This document shows, in pieces, positions 17,573-27,297 of a stretch of 64,000 nt of DNA. The notes under the pieces were generated by a model. The model was not told the DNA's origin, ran no database searches, and saw only the letters and a program-made list of their open reading frames with translations. The position numbers and the translations under genes are program-made. The stretch spans positions 1 through 64,000 of the forward strand of contig NVXM01000037.1 in the NCBI GenBank assembly GCA_002733865.1, given 5' to 3'. Within the stretch, counting starts at the first letter, position 1, and each line of letters begins with the position of its first letter. The stretch is from Sphingopyxis sp. (lineage in GTDB: Bacteria > Pseudomonadota > Alphaproteobacteria > Sphingomonadales > Sphingomonadaceae).

Positions 17573-20500
17573 TCAAACTGTCATCGAGGTTCCTCTGTAA
17601 ATGCGCGCCCGATAGCGGGAATCTTCGGCATCCGGCAGAGGAGCACCGACCAGCAAAACGGCCCGCGCAAACCGCTTCAGTTCCTCTTCATGTTCCTCTT
17701 CATTGGTGGGTTCTTCCGACCGGACACGACGCGTGAGATTTATCTGGTTGATTGGCACATCATGTACCAGCCTTTCATTTTCCACCGCCAGCGTCGCGGT
17801 GAAAGCGTGCAAGGTGGTCTTGATGAAATTGGCCAGCGCAAAGGCTGGACCGTCCGTGCCCAGCGGCACGTCGGGAGAAACCAGGACGAGTTGACAATCA
17901 TCATAAAGCGACGCTTTTCGCGCGACGCGAAAATGTTGGGTCAGGTTCTGTTCGACTATGTCGCGGAATTCGTTCGGCGACAGCATGGCTCCCTCGTCGA
18001 ACAATCGGTTGGGCAATTCGGTTTGCGGCGTTGACACGACAATCGTCGGTCGCCCCCATTTGGCCAGCGCCTGGTCCATCCCATCTTCGATCTCATCGGC
18101 AGCATAAAGTATCTCGACCGCCTTGCGCGCTTCTTCCGGCAAGCGGTCGACCAGCATTTTCCCACCGGTTTTCGAGCCGACCAGCAGAACCACGCGCTCA
18201 ACCTTGTGATCCACCACCATCTGCTTGATCGCCTCGGCTTTATAGTCCGCGAGATGTTCGCCGACAAACCAGACGGTCTTGCCGCGCATCCGGTCGAGGC
18301 GGTCCTGTTTAGGGCTGCCGAACAACTCCCGTTCGGTGGCCGAGCGCTGCACGCTGAGCCCGCCGGAGGGCATGAATGTTTCGCCGCTGACCGCGCGGTC
18401 GGCAAGGAAGAAGACTGTGGCTTGCGCCACTTCGGTCTCGGTGGGCATCCGGCCAAGATGCAATTGTGATAACACGCCTTTGCCGACACCGGCGGCCATC
18501 TTGTTGACCTTCTCTTCGGGAAGAAAGGTCGCATCATCTGAAGGCGCAAAGGACAGCCACTCGCCGTCATTGGCAGCGCATTGTTCGGTCAGCTTGTCGT
18601 TGCCGAGCAAATAGCCGCCCCGGCCCAGCCTGGCGAGCAGGCTGGCGGCAATCGCCTTGGTCAGCAGAAACCGGTCCCAGGTGCAGATGCCATCGCCTTC
18701 CTTGGCGCATTCAAGGGCCAGTTCGCGGAGATGTTTCGGTGACTCCTCATCGTGTGACATATAGGCGGCATCGTTGCGGGCGAGCCGGCCAAGCACATGT
18801 TCAACGGAGACACCATCCCGGATCGACTTGACCACCGCCGCGTAAACCGCGTTCAACCGCTTGTTCTCCAGAATCAGCTTGGCGCGCCGCTGGAACAGCC
18901 CCGGCTTGCCGCCGACGCCGGAGAGCCGGTCGCCATCGACCGGACCGGGTGCAATGGCATTGAGCTGCACTTCAGGACCGAGATATTCGGAAAAAGATTC
19001 GACCATCGCCCGCTGACCGGCTTTCGACACGGCATAGTCGGAACGATTCGGGTAGGCGACCGCCAGAAATTTCTCGCCGCCGAAATAGGAGGAAACGTTG
19101 AGCACATAGCCGCTGCCCCGTTTCTTCATATGCGGGACCAGCTCGTGCATCAGCAGGAAGTTGGAGACGAGATTGGCATCGAGCGTCCAGCGCCATGCGT
19201 CGATATCCATGTCTACCACCATGTCCTCGGCGCCAGCGACACCGGCATTGTTGATCAGATAATCGACCTGGCCGAATTTCGCCATCGTCACCTCGACCGC
19301 TTTCTTCAGCGACTCAAAATCGCTGACGTCGATATCGGGCAGGATCTCGACGCGCCGTTCGACACCGGAGAAACCGACATCCTGCAGCTCGCCGATGATC
19401 CGGTCGCGCGCAGCGTTGAGTTCGCTTTCGCGGCGAGCGACCATCATCACCTTGCAACCGGCCAGCGCCAGCAGCCGCGCTACCTGGCCGCCTATGCCAG
19501 CCGAGCCACCGGTGATCAGGGCGACCTTGCCGAGATGCAGACCAGTGATATTCTCGGCAAAGCCGACCATCGCCTTGCGCGCACCGGTCGCCTCGCCAAT
19601 CGAGGTCGGCAAATAGAGGGTATTCTCCTGGATCTTGTGTTTCTTGCAGACAATCCGGGTCGCCTGACCAGCGGTGAAGTTGATATTTTCCTCTTCCTCG
19701 TTGGAATAGCGAATGATCTGGTTGCCCCACGCCGGCTGGTTCAGCTTGCCCTGCTCCTGGTCGACCCGGGATTCGTCGCGCCAGATGGTGACCAGCTGGG
19801 TCGCCGCAGCCGACAGGACCTTATGGAACCGGTCACCCTGGCCATCGCTGCCGTTGGAGATGAACACGAAGCGAGGTTCCTGAACCAGATCGTCATGCTT
19901 CTTCCAGTAGCGGCTCAGCGTCCGGCCGAGCGCGATGGTGCCGGTCAGTTCGGTGTCGATGAAATCATTCAGATGCTTGTCCGAGACGTCGATCAGCCTG
20001 CCCTGAAAATGGTTGGCCGCCTTGACCGGCAGGAAAATCGCGCTGGTGATCGACGGATGCTGCTGGCTGAATTCCTCCAGCGCCGCTTCCATGCCCTCCG
20101 GATCGCTCCGGTTGAAGCGGACGATGGTCAGCCCCTGCTCCCTATCCAGCGCCTTTACCCGCGCCCTGGCTTGCGCGACGTCGGCCTGACGTTCGAGACC
20201 GAGCATCACTTCCGCGCCGCAAGTGGTTTGCACCTTGGCAAATTCCAGCGCATCTTCCCACTGTTCCCCGGCCGCGATCAGTACCGACAGTCCGGTGCCG
20301 TCCAGCGATCGCATCGATGGGCGCGCGAGATAGGTCGACTGGGAATTTTTATTGACCGCCATGCCGTGGGTAACGTCAAATTCCTGCCCGTTGAAGGCTG
20401 CAGATTCATCGCTGCCGAGGAACACACAGGTCTGGGCGATGTCGGGCGGCGTCGGCAGGGATTTACCTTTTTTGGCACCGTCCATGCTGCGCACCAGCGA

Positions 20501-21274
20501 CATCCGGCCCATGAAATGATCCGCCGTCGTGCCTTCCTTGTTGCCCTGTATATCGTCCATTGCCGCGAAGACGGTCCGGATCCGGTCGCTTTCGATCGGA
20601 CCGGGGAAGATCGTGTTGACTCTGATGCCGCTTGGCCCGAGCTCCTTTGCCAGTTGTTCGGACAGAGAGTTGAGCGCCGCCTTTGGCACCACATAGGCAG
20701 TGCGGCCATAATAGCGGGTGTGCGAGAAAATCGTCGACACATTGATGATCGTGCCACCCGCTTGCATATGGGGCGCTGCTTCGCGCGCCAGATTCCAGGT
20801 GACGGCCAAAATGTTGCGCATCGCATCGCCGACCGTTTCGGTGTCCGTCGCACCCGCCTCGCGGTTCGCTTCCAGATCGGCAGCGCTAAGCGGGACATTT
20901 TCCAGCGTTTGTTTGGGGCCAGCGGAACCGGCATTGTTGACCAATATATCCAGCCGGCCAAAAGCCTTGAGCGCTTTGGCCATTCCCGAGCGCACCGATT
21001 TGGGATCGGCACCGTCCAGCGTCACAGTGGCCAGCTGATCTTCGGCGACGCCCATATCGTTGATCACCGCCCCGCGCGCCGCCTCAATCCGGTCCCTGGT
21101 CCGGCCGGTCATGATGACTTTCGCCCCTTCCCGTACATAATGGCGGACGATATGGCTGCCGAGATTGCCTGCAGCTCCGGTTACGAGGGCCACCTTGCCT
21201 TCAAGGCGCCCTTTGCGTTCTGCAGATTTCGGAGCCGCATCGCTGGTGGCGGCCGCTTTGGTCTTGGTCGTCAT
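17573..21274 (-). CDS. mcr: Bifunctional malonyl-CoA reductase (two SDR modules)
   Basis: A 1233-aa NADPH-dependent enzyme made of two short-chain dehydrogenase halves, close in length to Chloroflexus Mcr (about 1,220 aa). The N-terminal half has TGAAGNLG at 32-39, NNAG at 113-116, Ser180, Tyr194 and Lys198; the C-terminal half has TGGSAGIGG at 588-596, NNAG at 675-678, Tyr747 and Lys751. In the Chloroflexus enzyme the C-terminal half reduces malonyl-CoA to malonate semialdehyde and the N-terminal half reduces that to 3-hydroxypropionate; the conserved residues predict that both steps are intact here. It follows pcs by 10 nt, and its ribosome binding site (AGGAGAG) begins inside the pcs stop codon region, so the two are coexpressed. 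Confidence 0.9.
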   Translation of the reverse strand: MTTKTKAAATSDAAPKSAERKGRLEGKVALVTGAAGNLGSHIVRHYVREGAKVIMTGRTRDRIEAARGAVINDMGVAEDQLATVTLDGADPKSVRSGMAKALKAFGRLDILVNNAGSAGPKQTLENVPLSAADLEANREAGATDTETVGDAMRNILAVTWNLAREAAPHMQAGGTIINVSTIFSHTRYYGRTAYVVPKAALNSLSEQLAKELGPSGIRVNTIFPGPIESDRIRTVFAAMDDIQGNKEGTTADHFMGRMSLVRSMDGAKKGKSLPTPPDIAQTCVFLGSDESAAFNGQEFDVTHGMAVNKNSQSTYLARPSMRSLDGTGLSVLIAAGEQWEDALEFAKVQTTCGAEVMLGLERQADVAQARARVKALDREQGLTIVRFNRSDPEGMEAALEEFSQQHPSITSAIFLPVKAANHFQGRLIDVSDKHLNDFIDTELTGTIALGRTLSRYWKKHDDLVQEPRFVFISNGSDGQGDRFHKVLSAAATQLVTIWRDESRVDQEQGKLNQPAWGNQIIRYSNEEEENINFTAGQATRIVCKKHKIQENTLYLPTSIGEATGARKAMVGFAENITGLHLGKVALITGGSAGIGGQVARLLALAGCKVMMVARRESELNAARDRIIGELQDVGFSGVERRVEILPDIDVSDFESLKKAVEVTMAKFGQVDYLINNAGVAGAEDMVVDMDIDAWRWTLDANLVSNFLLMHELVPHMKKRGSGYVLNVSSYFGGEKFLAVAYPNRSDYAVSKAGQRAMVESFSEYLGPEVQLNAIAPGPVDGDRLSGVGGKPGLFQRRAKLILENKRLNAVYAAVVKSIRDGVSVEHVLGRLARNDAAYMSHDEESPKHLRELALECAKEGDGICTWDRFLLTKAIAASLLARLGRGGYLLGNDKLTEQCAANDGEWLSFAPSDDATFLPEEKVNKMAAGVGKGVLSQLHLGRMPTETEVAQATVFFLADRAVSGETFMPSGGLSVQRSATERELFGSPKQDRLDRMRGKTVWFVGEHLADYKAEAIKQMVVDHKVERVVLLVGSKTGGKMLVDRLPEEARKAVEILYAADEIEDGMDQALAKWGRPTIVVSTPQTELPNRLFDEGAMLSPNEFRDIVEQNLTQHFRVARKASLYDDCQLVLVSPDVPLGTDGPAFALANFIKTTLHAFTATLAVENERLVHDVPINQINLTRRVRSEEPTNEEEHEEELKRFARAVLLVGAPLPDAEDSRYRARIYRGTSMTV

Positions 21275-21284
21275 CTTCTCTCTC

Positions 21285-24200
21285 CTAGTCTCTTGCTTCC
21301 TGGTTCAGCTGTGCCGCCCAATGTTCGAGCAGTTCGTCTTTCGTCCGCAAACCCTTTGCGGGCAGAGCGTGGTTCACCACGTAGGTTGAGCCGCTGTGGC
21401 GGTTCTCCCACATTGCCTGATGGGCTTCTGGCAGGCCTTTCCACGGCACCATTGTCGGGTCCGTGACATCGAGCAGACCGGCAGCGATCATGCTGTTCAT
21501 CACCGTCACTTCATGCGCGTTGCAAACGTGCGTGCCGAGGATCGAGGCCGTCGGCATGATGATCTTGCGCTGCCGGGTCCAAACTTGCGGTGCGTAAAAG
21601 GTGAAGCGCCGGCCCGACATATCTTCTGAGTAAATGACCCGACCGGTAAACGGCTTGACCAGCGAAGTGGACACGCCAAGGCTGTCCTGCCCCGCACGTT
21701 CGATAATCACATCAGGCACACCACGCGGATTATCGGGCGACCGCAGAATTTTGCCGATCGCGGTTCCGAAAGGCTTCATCGTGCGCGTCTGGTAATCGCG
21801 CACACCGGCCTTGAAGGCATCAATATCGGTTTTCGCATCGGCCAGTTGCGGCATTGTTTCCGGCCAATGAAAATTTCTGCCATGCTGCCGTTTCAATGTC
21901 TCCAGACTGAAAATGCCCTCGAGCGCGTCCTCGAGACCAAGCGATTGCAAAAATTCTTTTTGCCCGTCCGTGTTGGATACAATCATGCAGCGCGCCTTAA
22001 ACCGGCGGGCGGCCTCGATCATTTCCAGACCGGTTTCGTCCAGCAACGCTCGTGATCCGGGGCCATAATAGAGCATGACGGACTCGCCGCCCCGCAACTG
22101 CGCGCGGCGCAACATTTCTTCCGGGCGAGCGCTGCCTGACTTGCCCATGAAGCCAAAATGATAGCCGGACGATGCTCCGTAAAACGCCAGTTTTCCGTTT
22201 TCTGCCAGCAGTTGAAAGCTGCGCGGGAAGGACAGTTCACCGGCATGACTCACGACATAATCGGCGAGTTTTCCCTCATTGAGACGCTTATATTCTGCAA
22301 CCATCGCTTCACCATCGGCTTCCCATTGGCGGGCTGCGTCAGGATCATCGGGTATCTTGCCATAATGTTCGGCGAAGCGCGGGTCCTTGCGGTTCAGCGC
22401 GCCAACGGCGCCTTGTGATTGCACAAATTCGGCGCGCTCGTCGCTGGACACCAGACCGGTGACTTGCAGACCGGTCCGGATACTGCTTTTGAGCGCATCA
22501 AGACCAGTCCCCGTGGCAGAGCCTTCGACAAACAGGGTTTTCCCCGGTTCGATTTCCAGCGTCGTGAACAGGCAACGCACGACGGTGCCGAGATTGAGCA
22601 CATAGCTGCCTGCCTGCTCGAGCGTCAGATCGCCGGGAACCTTGTGCAATTGCGGTCCCTGTACATTCAGGAACTGCGCGTGACTTCCCGTCTTGGTCTC
22701 ATATCCCTGGATGGCAAATCCGGCATACATGGGATCATCGCCGGCCTGTGGCGACAGCAAATCGCTGGTCCCGGAGTATACCGCGACCATATCGCCTACG
22801 CCCAGACGCTTCTCAGCGCGCACTTCGCTACCAAGCGCTGCCACCAGCGCTAGGCCGCCCGAGCCGGTAATCTGGACATCTTCTTCATGGGAATCAAACG
22901 GCGAAACCGGAATGCCGGTCAGCGCCCAGATGTCGTTAAAATTCACTTCCGATGACAGCATATATACCAGAGCTTCATTCGGTCCGGGCTCGCGCACCGG
23001 GACGATTAACTCCCTTTCATGCTGCGCCGGCTCGCCAAAGCGCGGCGCTCCGGTATCCGGATCGCGGGCAACTCCAAAGGCCAGTTGATGAGGCGGAATC
23101 GGCGATACGCCGGGGAAGAAGGGATCACCCACAGCGAGCAGTTTGCCGCGCTTGATCAGAGCGGCCTTTCGCGGTTCATGGTCGGCATCGATCCAGACCC
23201 CGTGGCGGCGCACTGGCAAGGGCGGACTTTGCTTGTCCATGAATTGCTGAATGCCGGTCTTGCCGCCCTCGGGATCGATGATGGCTTCGCCAAACCGGGC
23301 CGCTTCGGTGGCATAGCCAGCGGCGCTGCCTTCGGTCCAGCCTGAGCGTATCGCCTCGAGCGCCCGCTCTCCAGCCTTGCCGCGTCCGGCCCAGTCGAGT
23401 TGCTTCACCACCCGTTGCAGAAATTCGTCCGCAAGCACCTCATCAAGATCGATGTCCGATGGCTTTGCCCAGTCACGAATCATGGCTTGGCGCTTTTTAA
23501 ACGCCTGACCGAGCAGACTGTCTTCCGGACCAGCGACATATTCGCGGACCAGAGCATGCGCACGGGAGAGCACATCGTCTGACCCTGAAATAACCTTCTC
23601 GATCGCACCGATCGCAAGCGCCTGATCTGCATCAATCGAGCGACCGCCGAGAATCAGATCCAGTGCATCACGCAATCCGGTGGCCCCGTGCTTGCTTGCA
23701 AGCAGTCGAGGCAACCGCTGCGTACCGCCATAGCCCGGCATCAGGCGCAGGTTGATTTCGGGCTGACCAAATCGTGCGGTCGGCTCCGCTACCCGGTAGT
23801 GACAGGCCAGCGCAAATTCCATACCCCCGCCCAGCGCTACGCCCTGGATTGCGGCAATGCAGGGCTTGTCCATCTGCTCGATTTTGCGAAAGGCCAGCTG
23901 CGCATTGTTAGGCAGGATGCTGGCCTGTTCGGCTGTTTGCACTTCTTCCAGCATCTGCCGGATATCGGCTCCGGCAACAAAGGAGCTATTGCCCGCGCCG
24001 GTGAAAATGACAGCAACCACATCATCCTTGCGCTCAAGATGGTCAACGACCATCACCAGTTCATCAATGGCACGTTCGTTGAGCGCGTTAACCGGCGGGT
24101 TGGAGACTGTGACCGTCGCTACGCGCTTGCCCTCGGCGACGTTGTTATATTGTACAAGGAAATAGCGGTAACGTTCAAACAGAGCCTGATCATCGGATAG

Positions 24201-26813
24201 TGACTGTTTCAGCCGCCAGACATCAACGACGCGCCGCAATTCATCCAGACTCTCCGGATTGCGTAAAGTCGTGACGTCGCCAAGCTCATCGCCCTCGACC
24301 AATGCGCGCACCATGCGCCTCATATATTTGCCGCTGCGGGTCTCGGGAAATTGTTCCACTTCAAGGAAATCGGAAGGAACCGCAACCGCGCCTTTTTCGG
24401 TGCGGACCAGGTCGGTGAGGCGCCGGCGGTCTTCCTGTGTCAGCTTGCGCCCCGCTACCGGTGTCACAAAAGCGACGGGAGTAAGGCCCTTTTCCCGATG
24501 CGGCGCACCAACCACCAGCACGTTGCCGACCGGCGAATTGGGGTCGAGCGATTTGTCGCGCAGGATCGCGCCTTCTATTTCCTCTGTGCCGATCCGGTGA
24601 CCGGAAACATTGATCACGTCATCGGAGCGACCGTGCAGCGAGAAACTGCCATCCGGGTGACGCATGGCGAAATCGCCCTGGGTATAGGCCCAGGTGCCTT
24701 TCCAGCGCTGCCAATAGGTCGATGACCAGCGGTCGCCATCGCCAACCCATTCCGGATTGATCTGCCCGGCACCGGTGGTAAATTTGTCCGCGTCGCCCCA
24801 GACGGTTCTGGCCAGATAGGGATAGGGCAGCGAAATGACGATCTCGCCCTTTTCCTTGTCGTCCGCTCGCCGCCAGGCAACACCGCCTTCGCCGTCCCGC
24901 GCTATCAGGGGCGTTTGATCCTGCCGCTTTTCGCGATCTTCTAGCCAGACATCGCCGAATATCCAGGGCAACGGATAGGTGTGCGCATTGGCCGCGAGCG
25001 GGAAATCTTTGTTGCCGTAAAAATGCGTCCAGGCAATGCCACCATGCTCGGTCGCCCAGTAGCTGTTGATATACCAAGGCGTAACTTCCCGCATGGCGAA
25101 GGCCTGGACCGTAGGCGAAGTCGGTTCAGCGCAAAATGTTGCAACCTTGAGCGACGACATATCGTATTTTTTAATGTCTTTGAGATTCTCAGGATCAGAC
25201 ATGATGGATTTCAGAAAGGTTGCGCCCGCCTTGAATATCTGAACCTTGTGGCGTTCTATTATCGAGGCGAACCTGCCGGCATGGGGGAAAACCGGAGATC
25301 CTTCCGTGATCACCGTGGTTACGCGTGTCGTAAGCGAAGCTGAAATCAGGTAACTTTGTCCGGTGATCCAGCCGGGATCGGCGACGACATAAATCGTGTC
25401 TCCGGGCGCCGCATCGAAGGAGATAGCCATGGTGGAAGCAATGCCGGAGATATAGCCGCCATGGACATGGACCACACCTTTGGGCTTCCCGGTTGAACCG
25501 GAGGTGTAGATAACGAACAACGGATATTCGGCATCCACCGGCAGCGGCGGACAGCTGGCCCAAATCGCGCGTACGAATTCCTGGTCGGAAAGCGCCAGCA
25601 ATTCTTCTTCGCTGGAAACTGCAATACCGGCTTCGCGCGCAGCCTTGAGCAATGTCTCGCTAGCCGCATCCGTCAGGTCATGGCTCCAGCGATCCCGCTC
25701 GTGCCAGATCAGGTCGGGCTGATCGGTATGCCGCACCACCACCACTGCGTTTACGCGGGGCGGGGATTCCACCAGACGGGTCGCGATGGCGATGCGGACC
25801 TGGGAAGCCTGCTGGACGGTCAAAGCGCCGGACTGCCCCAGTTCCGCCAGCGCCCGGCCAACGCCGCGCATGACATCGGACCGTTCGACGGTCACTTCTC
25901 CGGTCAGCAACTCGGAAACCGTCGTCTTGATCGTCGCAATCGGCTCCTCGCCGACGCCGAGATCCGGATCAGCCAGTGTTTGGTCGATCAAACCCATGGC
26001 AACATCGACCCCGACAAAATTATCCAGTGCCGGGTCGGTATAGGCGGTCTTGAACGGTACCATCTGCGCATTGCGGTAACAGCCGTCGGCCGTGATCACG
26101 ATCTTCGCACCCGCGTCGGAAATCCGGTCGGACAGGGTCTTGTCACTGAAACCGCCGAACACCGGGGTATAGACAATGCCAAGCCGCTTGGCCGCTTCGG
26201 TCCAGTAAATCTGGGCTGGAATGCTTGGCATATTGAGCGCGATGCGGTCGCCGGCTTCCAGACCCAGCGCCTTTAGCGCCAGCGCGCATTTAGCGCTCTC
26301 GAGCAGCAGCTGCTTGCGCGAAACCGGATAGCAATCCACGGGCCCGCCGCGCCCGTCGTTGCGCGCCATGTCCCAACGATCGCCCTCGAAAATCAGGGCC
26401 ACTTCGTCGCCATGACCGTTCAGGACATGACGGTCGACTTCGTTAAACGCGGCATTGGTTAGTCCGCCTTCAAACCATCTGAAATGCGGAGGATTGCTGT
26501 CGTTGAACGCGCGGTCCCAGGGCGCAAAACTTTCCGGCTCCGCCATCTGGACCGAACCGCCGGTTTCGCGGTCCCAGCCGGTCCATTGCTTTGCTTCATC
26601 ATCCCAGCACGTCCAGGCTTCTGATGAGGACCCGGGGATATTTACAAACCAGTGGATATTACGCTTGGCCAGGCCGCCGTGAAAGACACCTGGGTCTTCT
26701 TGACAGGCCGCTCGCATGCCATCCCAGTCTTCGCGAGTGCGAATCGGATTGCGGCTGGCCACTGGAATTTTTCCAGCTTCGGGTGCGCTCTCAGCCGGTG
26801 ACACAACTGGCAT
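21285..26813 (-). CDS. pcs: Trifunctional propionyl-CoA synthase (3-hydroxypropionate to propionyl-CoA)
   Basis: A 1842-aa fusion enzyme matching propionyl-CoA synthase (about 1,820 aa in Chloroflexus). Domain 1 is an AMP-forming acyl-CoA synthetase with YTSGSTGKPKGV near residue 436 and the catalytic, acetylatable lysine in TRSGKYMRR near 828. Domain 2 is an enoyl-CoA hydratase (GAGNSSFVAGADIRQM near 938; GVALGGGMEFALA near 988). Domain 3 is an MDR-type enoyl-CoA reductase (FVEGSATGTGLDALKSS near 1424). It converts 3-hydroxypropionate via 3-hydroxypropionyl-CoA and acryloyl-CoA to propionyl-CoA, holding the reactive acryloyl-CoA inside. I prefer ATG 26813 to the ATG at 26846: TAGGAGAGG lies 6 nt upstream of 26813, while 26846 lacks a binding site. 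Confidence 0.92.
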   Translation of the reverse strand: MPVVSPAESAPEAGKIPVASRNPIRTREDWDGMRAACQEDPGVFHGGLAKRNIHWFVNIPGSSSEAWTCWDDEAKQWTGWDRETGGSVQMAEPESFAPWDRAFNDSNPPHFRWFEGGLTNAAFNEVDRHVLNGHGDEVALIFEGDRWDMARNDGRGGPVDCYPVSRKQLLLESAKCALALKALGLEAGDRIALNMPSIPAQIYWTEAAKRLGIVYTPVFGGFSDKTLSDRISDAGAKIVITADGCYRNAQMVPFKTAYTDPALDNFVGVDVAMGLIDQTLADPDLGVGEEPIATIKTTVSELLTGEVTVERSDVMRGVGRALAELGQSGALTVQQASQVRIAIATRLVESPPRVNAVVVVRHTDQPDLIWHERDRWSHDLTDAASETLLKAAREAGIAVSSEEELLALSDQEFVRAIWASCPPLPVDAEYPLFVIYTSGSTGKPKGVVHVHGGYISGIASTMAISFDAAPGDTIYVVADPGWITGQSYLISASLTTRVTTVITEGSPVFPHAGRFASIIERHKVQIFKAGATFLKSIMSDPENLKDIKKYDMSSLKVATFCAEPTSPTVQAFAMREVTPWYINSYWATEHGGIAWTHFYGNKDFPLAANAHTYPLPWIFGDVWLEDREKRQDQTPLIARDGEGGVAWRRADDKEKGEIVISLPYPYLARTVWGDADKFTTGAGQINPEWVGDGDRWSSTYWQRWKGTWAYTQGDFAMRHPDGSFSLHGRSDDVINVSGHRIGTEEIEGAILRDKSLDPNSPVGNVLVVGAPHREKGLTPVAFVTPVAGRKLTQEDRRRLTDLVRTEKGAVAVPSDFLEVEQFPETRSGKYMRRMVRALVEGDELGDVTTLRNPESLDELRRVVDVWRLKQSLSDDQALFERYRYFLVQYNNVAEGKRVATVTVSNPPVNALNERAIDELVMVVDHLERKDDVVAVIFTGAGNSSFVAGADIRQMLEEVQTAEQASILPNNAQLAFRKIEQMDKPCIAAIQGVALGGGMEFALACHYRVAEPTARFGQPEINLRLMPGYGGTQRLPRLLASKHGATGLRDALDLILGGRSIDADQALAIGAIEKVISGSDDVLSRAHALVREYVAGPEDSLLGQAFKKRQAMIRDWAKPSDIDLDEVLADEFLQRVVKQLDWAGRGKAGERALEAIRSGWTEGSAAGYATEAARFGEAIIDPEGGKTGIQQFMDKQSPPLPVRRHGVWIDADHEPRKAALIKRGKLLAVGDPFFPGVSPIPPHQLAFGVARDPDTGAPRFGEPAQHERELIVPVREPGPNEALVYMLSSEVNFNDIWALTGIPVSPFDSHEEDVQITGSGGLALVAALGSEVRAEKRLGVGDMVAVYSGTSDLLSPQAGDDPMYAGFAIQGYETKTGSHAQFLNVQGPQLHKVPGDLTLEQAGSYVLNLGTVVRCLFTTLEIEPGKTLFVEGSATGTGLDALKSSIRTGLQVTGLVSSDERAEFVQSQGAVGALNRKDPRFAEHYGKIPDDPDAARQWEADGEAMVAEYKRLNEGKLADYVVSHAGELSFPRSFQLLAENGKLAFYGASSGYHFGFMGKSGSARPEEMLRRAQLRGGESVMLYYGPGSRALLDETGLEMIEAARRFKARCMIVSNTDGQKEFLQSLGLEDALEGIFSLETLKRQHGRNFHWPETMPQLADAKTDIDAFKAGVRDYQTRTMKPFGTAIGKILRSPDNPRGVPDVIIERAGQDSLGVSTSLVKPFTGRVIYSEDMSGRRFTFYAPQVWTRQRKIIMPTASILGTHVCNAHEVTVMNSMIAAGLLDVTDPTMVPWKGLPEAHQAMWENRHSGSTYVVNHALPAKGLRTKDELLEHWAAQLNQEARD

Positions 26814-27297
26814 TTCCACCTCTCCTAGAAATTGCCTTTTAGGCATATTATTTCTTATATTTATATTTCTATGACATAAAATAACGTATAGATCAATATA
26901 TATGATTTATAGTGTCTAATAAGGTCGCTATGGCTACTGTTTGAGAGTCGACAGAGAGCTCAGATCCGGATGTGCAGACATCATCAGATCAATGACCGTA
27001 TTGTTCGCGATGCAGGTGCCGTGATGTCCGCAACCGAAGCGGACTCAAACCGAATAAAAGATACAAAACAGATAGATACGAATGTAACGACTTTCGGTCG
27101 GCGCGTGACCCGTTGGCCAATATTCCCGGCTGGCTTGCCCTAATTTTGCCCTGCACCCAGTTTGATCGATGGCAATAATCTGTCTGCTTGCCACCAGCCG
27201 GCGAAGATCTCCGATCCCATCGAAATATCAGTCTGCCGGCCTTTTGAAGACTGGGCCGGTAGGGAGTGCAACAGTCACGAATTCGCTCGCTGGTTTG
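26814..27297. other. Gene-free, partly AT-rich leader of the pcs-mcr operon
   Basis: No coding sequence is evident in these 484 nt. The part next to pcs (26840-26935) is strikingly AT-rich compared with its surroundings and must hold the operon promoter. An imperfect dyad, AGATCA at 26890-26895 and TGATTT at 26903-26908 (one mismatch, 7-nt spacer), could be a regulator site. I cannot assign -35/-10 boxes with confidence. The rest (26940-27297) looks like plain non-coding DNA behind the YqcI-like gene. Confidence 0.45.

Noticed and set aside
18797..21466. Open frame of 889 codons on the plus strand across mcr
   Set aside because: It is the antisense shadow of mcr. Codon bias of the real gene leaves the opposite frame open; its translation has no family similarity, is rich in His, Arg and Gln, and has no ribosome binding site.
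26814..26846. Start of pcs at ATG 26846
   Set aside because: This ATG lacks a ribosome binding site, while 26813 has TAGGAGAGG at the right distance. It is not impossible, but less likely.
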